64,000 bases of DNA from assembly GCF_001642475.1 (NCBI RefSeq), contig NW_019173953.1, positions 124,001 through 188,000 on the forward strand, read 5' to 3'. A model generated the notes under the pieces. The model made no database searches, was not told the origin of the DNA, and worked only from the letters and a program-made list of their open reading frames with translations. Shown here piece by piece: positions 21,974 through 32,311 of this stretch. This stretch comes from Fonsecaea monophora. Lineage: Eukaryota; Ascomycota; Eurotiomycetes; Chaetothyriales; Herpotrichiellaceae. The translations under genes and the position numbers were made by a program. Every line of letters begins with the position of its first letter. Positions within the stretch are counted from its first letter, which is position 1.

Positions 21974-22804
21974 ATGGCCAGCTCCACACGCTCTTCCAAG
22001 CGCCAGAAAACCGGCGCCGAAACGGCAAGCGAGACGGGCGACTCCCTGCCCTACAAGCTCATTTACTGGCCCAGTATTCCAGGCCGAGGCGAGCACATCC
22101 GCCTTGCCTTTGAAGCGACCGGCACACCATACATCGACGTCGCCAACCAAACTGATGCCGGCGTCAACGCGGTCATGGCTCAGATCAGCGACAAGAACAT
22201 CGGAGACGCCAACAACCCTCCTCCCTTGGCTCCACCGATTCTGCAACACGGCGACGACATCCTCCTGTCCCAGACACCCAATATTCTCGCCTACTTGGGC
22301 CCCAAGCTCGGTTTGGTGCCTGACGTCACCGCGGACAGCGTCGGACTGTACCACGTCAACGCACTCACGTTGACGGCACTGGACGGCCTGTCCAATGAAC
22401 CACACGACGTCCACCACCCGATCGCCAGCTCAGCCTACTACGAGGAACAGAAAGAAGAGGCTCTCAAGAAGGCGGCCGACTACCGCGCCGTCCGCCTGCC
22501 CAAGTTCCTGGGGTATTTTGAGCGTGTCCTCTCCGGCCCCGCCTCGGGCGGAGGTGAGTGGCTGTATGGCGGCAAACTGACCTATGCGGACTTGGTCCTC
22601 TTCCAGACCGTCGACGGCGTGAGTTACGCCTTCCCCAAGCGTGTGGGCAAATTGAAGAGCAGTGGCAAGTACGACAAGGTGTTTGCCCTCTACGAACGGG
22701 TCAAGGCACTGGACAAGGTCAAGAGTTACTTGGAGAGTGATAGGCGACTGAAGTACAGTTTGGGGATTTACCGGCATTACCCCGAATTGGACGCCGAAGA
22801 CTAG
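21974..22804 (+). CDS. glutathione S-transferase-like protein
   Basis: This gene encodes 276 residues from the ATG at 21974. That start gives a short basic leader (SSKRQK) and then the thioredoxin-like N-terminal domain (YKLIYWPSIPGRGEHIRLAF). The RGEHIRLAFE block and LLSQTPNILAYLG (SNAIL-type glutathione-binding region) are as in sigma-like and mu-like GSTs. The helical C-terminal domain includes GGKLTYADLVLFQ and ends near residue 270. The family conjugates glutathione to electrophiles or reduces peroxides in the cytosol. A longer reading from 21794 would add 60 residues with no GST similarity and lies in the leader, so I did not use it. It shares an upstream region with the PcaB-like lyase. 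Confidence 0.88.
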   Translation: MASSTRSSKRQKTGAETASETGDSLPYKLIYWPSIPGRGEHIRLAFEATGTPYIDVANQTDAGVNAVMAQISDKNIGDANNPPPLAPPILQHGDDILLSQTPNILAYLGPKLGLVPDVTADSVGLYHVNALTLTALDGLSNEPHDVHHPIASSAYYEEQKEEALKKAADYRAVRLPKFLGYFERVLSGPASGGGEWLYGGKLTYADLVLFQTVDGVSYAFPKRVGKLKSSGKYDKVFALYERVKALDKVKSYLESDRRLKYSLGIYRHYPELDAED

Positions 22805-23083
22805 AGGGACCGTCCGTCTCAACATCCCAGAGAGGGATGACAACCCCCAAAAAAACAAAGAAAAAAAAACGGGGGGGCATGATCCTGGCTTTGGATCGAA
22901 AAATCGGACCAGAATAAAAAAGAACGAGGGAGGAAAAAACTAGAGATGCGACAAAAAAACTAAAATGGAAATACATAGTATAGCATAGTACATACACGCG
23001 TATACATCTATTCCTTCCAGTTCTACTTGTACTTGTGCATCGATCGACACTTTCACGTATGCTCCTAGAAGTGCAGAACCGGC

Positions 23084-23088
23084 AAAAA
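23084..23088 (-). terminator. RNA polymerase III terminator of the tRNA-Ile gene
   Basis: A run of five T on the minus strand lies about 19 bases past the discriminator base. This is the usual Pol III stop signal and supports transcription of the tRNA gene. Confidence 0.7.
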
Positions 23089-23106
23089 TATAAGAGAGTG
23101 GCTGCT

Positions 23107-23243
23107 TGGTCCCTACGAGGTTCGAACTCGCGACCTTGATACACCGTTAGCAACCTTATTTTTGCAGAATCGACTGAGCATCTAGGGAGTGACTCACCTT
23201 GGCGTTATTAGCACCACGATCTAACCAACTGATCTAAGGGACC
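23107..23243 (-). tRNA. tRNA-Ile(AAT) interrupted in the variable loop
   Basis: The acceptor stem (GGTCCCT with AGGGACC), D arm, anticodon arm with loop CTAATAA (anticodon AAT) and T arm (GCGAGTTCGAACCTCGT) are all intact on the minus strand. The D stem has GATC paired with GATC, a compensated change from the usual GCTC and GAGC. Box B is intact; box A deviates at one position. The gene is 137 nt long, not 74, because 63 nt (23135-23197) interrupt it after ..CGCCAAG. The insert begins GTGAGT, has TGCTAAC 12 nt before its end and ends in AAG. Excision leaves exactly 74 nt. The usual nuclear tRNA intron position (37/38) is not interrupted in this reading. An alternative 37/38 excision of equal length gives a weaker anticodon stem with two G-U pairs. 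Confidence 0.88.
23135..23197 (-). other. 63-nt intron-like insert in tRNA-Ile
   Basis: The insert carries GTGAGT at the 5' end, a perfect fungal branch-site motif (TGCTAAC, branch A at 23147) and a 3' AAG. Introns joined with AAG also occur in this window (GH127 gene, 25299). The flanks share the direct repeat CAAGGT, so the exact junction can slide by up to five bases. That repeat could also mark a target-site duplication. Confidence 0.6.
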
Positions 23244-23671
23244 GTTTCTCTTTCAATGCCGTGTATTGTCGCATGTTGTCGCAATGAGGTCTGAGAATCA
23301 GAACTGATAATCAAGACCTGATTGGTCAGTTGGTCGGTTAATTCGAAAATGCATTATATGACCATAAAAATTGTCGTAAAAGTAGGTAGCGTAGGGTGTT
23401 AGTCATGCAATGTATGGGCTAAAGGCTATGGGCGGGCACGAAGGGGGTTGGATCCACGAGTAATACCACGTAAGGGAATGCATTTTGGTGGGTGGTGGGG
23501 TGGGTCATTCTGAGTCCGTGAGTCACTAGGTATATATCCACCATGTTGTTCCGCGAGGAGTGGAAAAGTTGCAATCTGAAGGGTAGGTAGGTATGATGTC
23601 TCACTCTCTACGATAGTTGTTCATTGACGAGTCTGGCTAAAGCTGCTTACTATAAGAACCAATCCATCACT

Positions 23672-23898
23672 TCTGTTCGACATTTTCCTGCGTCACCGCG
23701 GTGCCCTTGTCCTCGTTGTCTAGAATGACCTCCTCGACCGTCGACAGTCCCCCGGCCGGAGTTGCGCTTCGATCTTGTCAATTTCTCCAAACAGGCGATC
23801 AAGAAGTGACATTGTTCCAGAAGCAAAGCCAAGGCCTTCAAAAATGAGAATTCCGTAGACCGTCAGGACCCCAACGCCAGAGAGTTGACCGAGAGCCA
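23672..23898 (-). pseudogene. degenerate coding fragment of unknown family
   Basis: A frame on the minus strand opens with MALGQLSGVGVLTVYG and runs through MSLLDRLFGEIDKIEAQL. After a one-base frameshift in a G run, a second frame continues with LSTVEEVILDNEDKGTA to a stop near 23673. The sequence looks protein-coding but I do not recognise the family. It adjoins the broken sugar transporter and may belong to a separate decayed gene. Confidence 0.4.
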
Positions 23899-23969
23899 TG
23901 GTGGTCGTACCCTATGCAGACGGAGAATACCACTCGGCCTCGGATTTCTGGAGAGGAAACTTAGGCCCG

Positions 23970-24343
23970 TTAAGCAGCAAGATTAGTGCCGACGGTGGCA
24001 GTGCCAATTTCGGCCACGATTCTGCCAACCACGATCATGGGGAAGTCCAAGGCGCTGGCCTGAAGGGCAACTCCGCCCAGGAGGATAATGATACCCAGAA
24101 CAAAGGCCAGTCGACGTCTCTTATGCCAGATAAACTACCAAGAGACGAAGAAGTTGCCAATGACATTGCCCAAGCTGATCATACTAGCCACGACGCCTTC
24201 CCACCCACTGGACAGGTGGAGGTAATTGCCGAATTTTAGTCTGAGATGGTGATCGAGTAGATGCCTGAATCAAAGCCTTGGAAGATGTTGGCGATAGACA
24301 CCGCGACGCAAATCCAGTGACTGTACCAATTACTTTTTGCCAT
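23970..24343 (-). pseudogene. remnant of an MFS sugar transporter
   Basis: The N-terminal part of a sugar-porter protein can be followed on the minus strand from an ATG at 24343. Recognisable blocks are SIANIFQGFDSGIYSITISD, then VASMISLGNVIGNFFVSW, then RRRLAFVLGIIILLGGVALQ and FPMIVVGRIVAEIGT, which correspond to the first four membrane segments. It is broken by a stop and frameshift at 24237-24239, a stop at 24135-24137 and a stop at 23970-23972. The remaining eight membrane segments are missing. It lies upstream of and opposite to the GH127 gene, so it may once have imported the sugar that enzyme releases; that link is inference. Confidence 0.8.
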
Positions 24344-25022
24344 TTTGATGCGTCGTGTGGCGCGTGTTGTTGTGGTCGGAGAAGGGCATACTGAGTTCTC
24401 AGAGACATGGATCCAGTCAGTACGATCACTTCAATTCATATGCTTTGCCATCGATGGACGAGCCTGCGCTGCCCCCTGGTTCAACAAGCGAAAGTTGTCG
24501 ATCTGGATACGAAGGTTCGCTCCTCAAAAATCCTGCAAGGAGCTAGACTCCTCTAGCACTGGCGGTACTGGTGGTCTTCCTGCCATACCCTATGCATCCG
24601 TTGCCTACAGACCTATGTACTCATGGAGTAAATACCGGTGGTTGCAGATCCGGCAAATGAAATTGACATTCATTTGGTGCGAAGATGACGCATAAGGAGG
24701 CTGATGTTGGTGTTGGAGTCGGAGATTTTGTACAGGCGTTCAAGTGCCAAGGGCCTCTAGCTCATTATTGGTTAGATCAGAATAATAGCGGCGATATCCT
24801 CGACTAGCAGTCACTGAAAGTGGCAAGCGTGGCGCATACCACAACTCACCCCAACCACCAGTAGATTCGAGACTAGGATAACTTACAAGTGAGAAGTTCA
24901 ACGATTAAATTTTACCAGAGCTTACCAAAGGGTTTGTCCTTCTGCTGCATCCTCGGTCTGTCCTACAATCACCTTACGCACCCATCTCACTAATAATCCT
25001 CGCGCAGCCTCATCCCGCAACC
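24344..25022. other. upstream region of the GH127 gene
   Basis: This 679-base region lies between the transporter remnant and the GH127 start. No gene is visible. The 120 bases before 25023 form a C-rich leader. Confidence 0.4.
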
Positions 25023-27148
25023 ATGGTCTATCCACAAGAGACCTTCATGCGGACTTCAATTACACCAGGATCACTAATTGCCCGACGTCGAGAAGCTGTG
25101 GCCTCGGAGACGCTTTTTCACCTACTCAGAAAGTTGAAAGAGACGGGCAGATATGACGCGTTCGACATGAAATGGCATCCTTCATACAAAGATCCTCCTA
25201 AAGTATGGCCAATACCAAATCATCTGTTGTGGTAATTGCGTCTCGTCTAGTCCCGACTAGTATTGAAGAAGGTAGCTAACATCAAAAAAAATCTCGAAGG
25301 GAATCTGATATTGCCAAGTGGATCGAAGGAGCGTGCTATTTCCTCCCTGAACATCCTGACGCCATGGTTGAATTGGTAATTAAAGAGCTGGTGCAGATGA
25401 TTCAGAAAGCTCAAGCTCACGATGGATATCTCAATATCCATTTTATGGTCGTCGATCTTGGACAGCGATTCACCAACCTGCGTGATCTCCACGAACTCTA
25501 CAATGCAGGCCATCTCATTGAGGCAGCCCTAGCTCACAATTACCTCTACAAGAACAATGACCTCCTCGACCCGATACTAAAGTACGTCGAGCTTTTATGC
25601 AAAAGATTTGGGCGCAAAAAGGGTCAGGTCCCTGGCTACCCAGGCCATCCCGAGATCGAGCTGGCACTTCTTCGATTGTACCATCGTACACGAAATCCCA
25701 AACACCTCGAGCTCGCAACATTCTTCATCACTGAGAGAGGTAATCCAGCTGGCATCGATGGCAGTCACTTCTTCCGTTACGAGGCCAAGAAAAGGGGCGA
25801 AGCGCCCCATGTGATACTGCCATATTGGGGCCAGCCGGATGCTCTTTGGTATTATCAAGCCCACAAACCGATTGTGGAGCAAGAGACTATCGAAGGCCAT
25901 TCTGTCCGCGCCATGTACCTCCTTACAGCAGCTGCCGACTTAGTGCGCCTTGACCCAACCTCGGACGGGCGCTTGAAAGATGCTATATACCGGCTGTGGG
26001 CCAACATGGTGGAATGTAAAATGTATGTGACTGGAGGAATCGGCGCCATAAAGCAATGGGAGGGCTTTGGACTTGATTATTTTCTCCCTCAGGGTACCGA
26101 CGAAGGAGGCTGCTACTCAGAGACCTGCGCCGCCATTGGTGTCATGATGCTGGCTGAGCGAATATTACAGTTTGATGTCGACCGCCGATTCAGCGATGTT
26201 ATGGAGTTATCGCTATACAACGCCGTGTTGACGGCCGTGTCGCATGACGGTACTAGGTTTTCGTACGCTAACCAGCTCGCGTCCAGCAACCAAGACCCTT
26301 CAAAGCGTGCAGAATGGTTTACGTGTGCTTGTTGCCCTCTGAGCGTTCTTCGATTACTTGGACAAATTGGTGGCTACGTGTACACGCAAACAGCAGAGAA
26401 CCCACATCGAATCAACGTCCATTTATACATCTCAAGCACCTACGAGTTTAGATCTGGCGCCCAGCTTGCCACCCTATCTCAAAGGAGCCAATGGCCCTGG
26501 GATGGGAAGGTTGACTTCACTCTTCAGACGCAGTCCCCGCTGGTTGCTGTCGATGTAGCTCTTCGAATACCGGGGTGGGCCACGGAGTGGACAGTAAGCT
26601 ACCACCAAATCAATCTTCCACTCTCGAGGAAATTCAAGTGTCTAACGAGCTGTTAGTTAGATCCTGCGCCACCAACGTATGCGGTCGAGAAAGGCTATCT
26701 CATTCTAACGGCTGACTGGTTGTCCACTTACCGCTCTTTTTCTCTCAATGTCGATATTTCGCCTCGCCTTGTCGCTCCGCATCCATATACGAACCAAGAT
26801 ACCCTGGCAGTCGTTCGTGGGCCAGTCGTGTATTGTGTCGAGGATGTCGACAACCCTTGGGTGGACGACCACTTCAAAAGCACTCTGCTCCATCCTGCAT
26901 GTTCATTTGTAGAGAAAACGGTCACCGACGCTACAACACGAGACACGTATGTGGCACTCACCACAGAAGGAGTGAGCAAGCTCAACATGAAGCACCTTCA
27001 TGCCTGTCCCGGTGTGGTGGTGAGAGAGCCAGAAATGCAAATACTCGACAAGGGTGTCATCACTGAGTTGAATTTTGTACCGTACTACTTCAAAGCTAAT
27101 CGAGGTGGCCGCGGCCATGCAAGAGTTGGGTTGAGAAGATGGTATTAG
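25023..27148 (+). CDS. GH127 (DUF1680) beta-L-arabinofuranosidase-like glycosidase
   Basis: The exons are 25023-25231, 25300-26593 and 26657-27148, giving 664 residues. Joining the first intron restores HLLWESDIAKWIEG; the second gives EWTLDPAPPTYAVEKG. The (alpha/alpha)6 barrel signature includes DLHELYNAGHLIEAA, YVTGGIGA and GGCYSETCAAIG. The TCACCP block supplies the vicinal cysteines which, with an upstream Cys and Glu, hold zinc and act in catalysis in characterised GH127 enzymes. These remove beta-L-arabinofuranose from plant hydroxyproline-rich glycans. No signal peptide is seen, so the enzyme is probably cytosolic and works on imported oligosaccharide or glycoside. The decayed sugar transporter next door fits that. 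The first intron ends in AAG. Confidence 0.92.
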
Positions 27149-27431
27149 GACTTGCGAAGTACTTGTATACACCACAGGACTGACGAAGAGGTGTACCTAT
27201 CATCGTGAGAGATTGGGAACCCTGTATTGAGGTAGGTGTCAGAGCAGGGCGGACGCTGGACCTTCCCGCCACCCTACAAGATTCTGGCAGAGGCATGGGT
27301 TATCAAGGTCCAGCCCTCTTCTGCGATCCCTTGAATCGGAATAATTGATGACAGCGACAGCAAATGCCAGTCTCTGATACCGGTATACAATCCGTCAACC
27401 AAGCCGAACAGTGGCCGGGCCATACACGCTT
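27149..27431. other. convergent intergenic region
   Basis: These 283 bases separate two converging genes. Nothing beyond 3' flanking sequence is seen. Confidence 0.4.
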
Positions 27432-28977
27432 TCATATTTCCTTTCCAATAGGTGCCTGGATGGGTTCATCTGCAGACGCGCTTCCAGAATGCGAAGAACC
27501 TTCTTCTCCTGCCCCCTCGGAAGCAATATCATCGCTACCAAAATGTCTCAGCACCAGCCACGTCGGGAGCAATGCGGCTGCCCAGAGTCCGAAGTTGATA
27601 TACACTCCGCCTACTTCGGCGAATATCTTGATCGAGTTCAGCCCGTAGCTGACAGCCTGCCATGCGGATTCCGTTCTATGTTTGTCAGCCGGCCATGGAC
27701 GAAAGAAAACAGTGAGGGGTGGTGATTTGCCCTTACCCACGAAGCAACGCCGCATAGCGAATAATCTCGACTGGCGTTGTAGACAGCTGCGCCATTATGA
27801 AATAGCAGAACAAGTAATTGAGCTGGAAACCTGTGGTCAAGAACAAGAAGGGAACAAATGCATGGCCAAAGCCACTGCTGGTCCAGTCGTACGATGGCCT
27901 GGTGTGTCGGAATTTTGTTACTAGAACCGTGGCCCAGAGCCACCATCCGCCTTGCAGCACGACAATTGTGAAGAATGCCGATCGTGACCGGAGCTTCACC
28001 GACAGCTTGGTGCGGTCAAGATAATGACCAAGAAGATTACCGCAGGTCACGGCAAGAATGCCAGACAAGAACGAACCGAGTGCGCGGGCCCGGACACTGA
28101 ACCACAATGAGAGATATGTGAAGAAGACAGCCTCTGCATACACGGTTTGCCCGATGAACAAAATCAACAGCAGGTACCGCTTGGTGAAGAAGGTCTTCGT
28201 GGTGGCCTTGAGTTCGCGCCAGGGATGTTCGAGGATTTCCAACTCGACCTTGATGCCGTCGGTGCGCTCGACTTTGTGGGGTGGGTTCAGCAGTGCACCG
28301 ACGAATGGGCCTGTGGCTTGCAGAGCGATGAAGATCAAGTACACGGTATAGCTGACCTTGCCTGCCTCGCTGCGATCGACATTGATCCCCAGGTTGATTG
28401 CGCCGCCCAGAATTTGCCCACCGAGGCGGTAAGTGAGCCAATATCCCAAAACCTTTCCGCGGTTGTAAGGTTCAGGGTATGCCATTGCAATAGCAGCCTC
28501 CGCCGCCCAGAAAACGCCAGCTGAGATCCCACAGAGGGCCGCTCCGACGAGTACCAACCACTCTGTGCCGAACCGATTGTTGGTGTAGAGGCCCGCCGCA
28601 TATGGGGCATATCCCAAAGTACCGAACATGAGAGCGCCCTTGATGCCAATATACTTTGTGAGGACTGGCGAGAATAAACAGGACACCACCATGAGACAAA
28701 AGGTCAGGGCGTTTGCAGCGTTGACTAGGTACGGCTTCTGCAAGCCACCCGCACCGAGAGAGTTCATGGCTCCCCAGATACCCGGCGCGGCGAAATTGCA
28801 AAGACCAAGGATGGTGGCGTTGTAGAAGGTCGAGCGGTACCAGCGCACTGTGAGATGATTAGGGGGGCTTCCTTTCAACTCAGCGCTAAGACACTTACCT
28901 GGGTACTTCTGGACAGATGTTTCCCTGACATCTTGGAGTTCGGGATGCTTTGTCGAGACCGACGCCGAGCGAGACAT
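27432..28977 (-). CDS. UNC93-like major facilitator superfamily transporter
   Basis: The exons on the minus strand are 28977-28899, 28847-27737 and 27675-27432, giving 477 residues. The first intron is 51 nt, a multiple of three without a stop, so the frame reads through it; GTAAGT and CACAG ends and the family pattern (QKYPVRWYRSTFYN after removal) show it is an intron. The second restores LLRGTESAWQAVSYG. About twelve membrane segments are visible, starting at ATILGLCNFAAPGIWGAMN, which is the fungal UNC93/DUF895 opening. Conserved blocks are SAGVFWAAEAAIAMAYPE and NRGKVLGYWLTYR. The C-terminus is acidic and cytosolic. Substrates of fungal members are unknown. It is divergent from the flavin-dependent monooxygenase gene. 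Confidence 0.88.
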
Positions 28978-29858
28978 GGTTTCGTGCTGCGCCCGAGCGA
29001 ACTAAGGACAAACCGAATGTTGAGCGAGGCTCCGGGTTGCAGGCTGGTCAGGAGGCGCAAGAGAATCGCAAGGAGCAGGTGTGCTACGACAAACTCAATA
29101 TACGAGCTTGAGGATTCTAACGTCTTTCTCGCATCATCTTGACCGCACGACGACCTTATCTATTTCCCTTCCTCTCTCGACCAAATTTCACGTGGAATCG
29201 AGCCGCAAAACTTCTGAGGACAAAATTCCGTCCCTTAAAGACGTCAGACACGCGAAGAGCACGCCATGCTCCCGAAACACACAAAAAAGGCACCTCTTTC
29301 CTGTCATCATAACGAGAAATCTGGTCTGCAGATCCTTGGGCATAAGACGGACGATCCAGGTACCCATCCATTACCAGGGGTGGAGGAGTCTTCGCTTGAT
29401 GGAAGTGGTAACTCTGGAGAGTCCCGAATGGCCGATAACGAGCCGAAGGGTAATAGTTGCTTGTCGTTGAACGGCCGTCGATCTTGTGTGACAAAGAGAT
29501 TTGGAGTGGTTATGGACGAAGTGGAACCACAGCCATGGAGAGGAGGCGACTTCGTGATATATGGAGAAGATTGCACCATTCGCTAACCACTTCCGGATAC
29601 TATCAGCACTTGGCTCGACTTCCTGGGACATGTCAAGCAGAAGTTTTTATGGGCGAATGAACACGGACATCAGCGCGAGTCTTAGTGAACGTCAGCATTA
29701 AGGGGAAAAAAAAACAAGTGTGGCGTGTTCAACTCACATTGATATGTGAAGGCCATGTCCAGGGGTTTGCAAAGACTAGCTGGCCAAGGCACTGACGGCA
29801 AACATCAATCTTATATCTTTTTAGATTCAGCAGATTAGGAGCCATCCCAACCAACACC
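28978..29858. other. divergent promoter region (UNC93-like / monooxygenase)
   Basis: This 881-base region separates two divergent starts. Several overlapping short frames occur without family similarity. An AT-rich CTTATATCTTTTTAG stretch lies about 45 bases upstream of 29859. The shared region makes joint regulation possible. Confidence 0.4.
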
Positions 29859-31325
29859 ATGTCGTCAACCAACGGCGCGTCAGAAGCGCATGCAGGGTCT
29901 CATCCTGTTAAGAAGCAGCTTATCTTGAACGCCTTCGTCGAGACATGCTCAGGGCACCAGTCGCCTGGGCTGTGGAGGCATCCCGCGGACAAGTCACATG
30001 AATTCAACAAGCTGTCCCATTGGGCCGAGCTCGCTCAGCTCCTGGAGCGTGGCAAGATCCACGGCATCTTCATCGCTGACGTGCTGGGTGGCTACGACGT
30101 GTACCGGCAGTCGCTCGACCCAGCCATCCGCTCCGGCGCGCAATGGCCAGTGCATGAGCCGCTGGCGTCCATCCCGGCCATGGCGGCCGTGACCAAGTCC
30201 ATCGGGTTCGGAGTGACCGTGTCGACGACGTACGAGCAGCCGTATCACCTCGCCCGGCGGTTGTCGACGCTAGACCACCTGACTGAGGGCCGCCTGGGAT
30301 GGAACATCGTGACATCGTACCTGGACTCGGCGGCGCGGAACATGGGGCTGGTGGCGCAGCCGCAGCACGACGACCGCTACGCTATGGCCGAGGAGTACAT
30401 CCAGGTCATGTACAAGCTGTTTGAGTCGTCGTGGCGGGACGACGCTGTGAAACTCGACCGCGCCACCGGCGTGTACACGGACCCGGCGCTGGTGCGGGAG
30501 ATCAACCACCGCGGCAAATTCTTCACGGTGCCAGGCCCACACATCTGCTCGCCGTCGCCACAGCGCACGCCGCTGCTACTCCAGGCGGGGACGAGCTCCA
30601 AAGGCAAGGAGTTCGCGGCGCAGCACGCCGAGGCCATCTTCGTGTCGACGCACGCGCCCGAGGCGTGCAAGGCTAGTATCGCCGACGTGCGGCGCCTAGC
30701 CCGGGACAAGTTCGGCCGCGACCCCAAGAGCATCAAGGTGCTGGCGCTGGTGACGCCGATCCTGGGCCGCACCGAGGAGGAGGCGCAGGCCAAGTACGCC
30801 GACTACAAGCAGTACGCCGACCTGGAGGGGGCGCTGGCGCTGTTTGGCGGGTGGACGGGGATCGACCTGGAGCGGTACGGCGAGGGCGAGGAGCTGCGGT
30901 ACGTGGAGAGCAACGCCGTGCGGGCCACGGTCGAGAGCTACGCGCGCTTCAGCCCCGGCGTGGGCGTCTGGACACGCCAGACCATCGCCGAGCACGTCAG
31001 CATCGGCGGCAATGGGCCCGTGCTGGTCGGCACCCCGTCCCAGGTCGCAGACTCCTTACAGACCTGGGTCGACGTCGCGGACGTCGACGGCTTCAACATC
31101 GCCTACGCCGTCTTCCCCGCCAGCTTCGACGACCTCGTCGACCTACTCGTCCCGGAGCTACAAGCCCGCGGCCTCTTCTGGGGAGACTACGCCGTCCCCG
31201 GCGCCACCTACCGCGAGAACTTTTACGGAGTGCCCGGCCAGACGGGGCCACGGGACGAGCACGTCGCGAGCAGGTACCGGTGGAGAGAAGGTGTCGATGC
31301 CAAAGACCACGAGATCCCAGCTTAG
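29859..31325 (+). CDS. flavin-dependent monooxygenase, NtaA/SnaA/DszA type
   Basis: This intronless gene encodes 488 residues of the bacterial-luciferase-like superfamily. The N-terminus KKQLILNAFVE, the SPGLWRHPADKSHEFN region, HGIFIADVLGGYDVY and the flavin-region block EGRLGWNIVTSYLDSAARN are typical of the NtaA/SnaA/DszA branch. These enzymes use reduced FMN, supplied by a separate reductase, to oxidise compounds such as nitrilotriacetate or sulfur heterocycles. The protein has no targeting signal. GC content and third-position GC are clearly higher than in surrounding DNA, and there is no intron. That agrees with an origin by bacterial transfer, although fungi commonly carry this family. 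Substrate unknown. Neighbouring SDR and FAD-hydroxylase genes suggest a catabolic locus. Confidence 0.9.
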   Translation: MSSTNGASEAHAGSHPVKKQLILNAFVETCSGHQSPGLWRHPADKSHEFNKLSHWAELAQLLERGKIHGIFIADVLGGYDVYRQSLDPAIRSGAQWPVHEPLASIPAMAAVTKSIGFGVTVSTTYEQPYHLARRLSTLDHLTEGRLGWNIVTSYLDSAARNMGLVAQPQHDDRYAMAEEYIQVMYKLFESSWRDDAVKLDRATGVYTDPALVREINHRGKFFTVPGPHICSPSPQRTPLLLQAGTSSKGKEFAAQHAEAIFVSTHAPEACKASIADVRRLARDKFGRDPKSIKVLALVTPILGRTEEEAQAKYADYKQYADLEGALALFGGWTGIDLERYGEGEELRYVESNAVRATVESYARFSPGVGVWTRQTIAEHVSIGGNGPVLVGTPSQVADSLQTWVDVADVDGFNIAYAVFPASFDDLVDLLVPELQARGLFWGDYAVPGATYRENFYGVPGQTGPRDEHVASRYRWREGVDAKDHEIPA

Positions 31326-31589
31326 ATTGGATGAGATTGGAGCTGTCAGGTCAGGGTCAGGGTGAGGGAGACGAAAGCATTCTTGTCCTTTGTGCTCGAG
31401 AATCTTCTATCAAAGATCAAAGCGCAGCTGTTCCAATGGCGCGACTACCCGTGGCTTCCACCTTCTTCAGTCCTTTCTTGCCCATCATGTCTTCAGGGAG
31501 GTTGATTTTATATTTCCTGACCGGAAAGGGAAAACAAAAGATACGTTAGATAGACTCGAGTCAACAATAGACAACACAGTGATTCTATC

Positions 31590-31620
31590 GAGTCGAGTAC
31601 CGTCGACTCGACTCAATAAA
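31590..31620 (+). promoter_or_regulatory. hairpin followed by AATAAA poly(A) signal
   Basis: GAGTCGAGT (31590-31598) and ACTCGACTC (31606-31614) form a perfect nine-base inverted repeat with a seven-base loop, directly followed by AATAAA at 31615-31620. A ten-base palindrome, GACTCGAGTC, lies just upstream at 31553-31562. The set is 230-300 bases past the monooxygenase stop and probably marks its 3' end. Confidence 0.6.
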
Positions 31621-31780
31621 GTCCATATTCTAGTTTTTGACATATATAAAAAAAAAAGCAGGACTAAGAAAAAAACGTCATGTAGGTACCTGTCTAGTGT
31701 CTCCACTTTATAAGATGTGTGTTATTGCTTCATCAGCTCCGTGTGTCTGTCCAAAGATGTATCGTGCGCTCGAACGAAAG

Positions 31781-31798
31781 AAAAAAAAAAAAAAAAAA
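31781..31798. repeat. homopolymeric A tract
   Basis: Eighteen consecutive A bases lie in non-coding DNA. No coding or retroelement sequence adjoins them, so I read this as a simple repeat. Confidence 0.9.
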
Positions 31799-32311
31799 GC
31801 AAAACGCGACGACGCTGTATACCAAGGCGAGGTGAGGTAGGCGGTTGATATGGCGATGACGGAGTCGGTGACCAGGATGATTCCCGAGCGCAGGAAGGCT
31901 GAGACCGGCGTGCACCGGTAGAGGGGGGTTTTTGCGGGGGTTTTACATGTCGCCTGCCGTTTGCCTCCTCGCAGTACAACCCAAAACTTATCACGTAGAC
32001 AGGATTTCTCCCGCGTTACTCGGACAAGGGGGCCAGCGAAAGGGGCGCCGCATCCTAATCCGACCAGGGAGAGTGTCGTAGCCAGAGACTCGGTCACTTC
32101 GCGCCAACGCCAAAATGCCTCGAAGTCTCTGGAAGCACTGCCGGGTCCAAGGGACTACCCTAAGCCCACAATGAATGCAACGAGTGAAATGATCAGCACG
32201 ATACCCGCCTTCTTGAGGGAGGGCCAATTCGCGAGGGTTTTCTTGGTCGTTCTCGCCGACAAACACAACCACCATCTGCTTCTGAAGTAGCCTAGAAACC
32301 ACTCATTCGCA

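Larger units (their letters stand above)
31326..32311. other. convergent intergenic region
   Basis: This region holds 3' flanks of the monooxygenase and SDR genes. It contains a hairpin with a poly(A) signal (31590-31620) and an 18-A run at 31781-31798. No gene is visible. Confidence 0.4.

Noticed and set aside
30851..31549. 232-codon frame overlapping the flavin monooxygenase in another frame
   Set aside because: Arg-rich shadow of a GC-rich gene; the in-frame product has full family similarity.
31781..31798. A18 run as the tail of a retroposed copy
   Set aside because: No coding or element sequence and no target-site duplication adjoin it; a simple homopolymer is enough.
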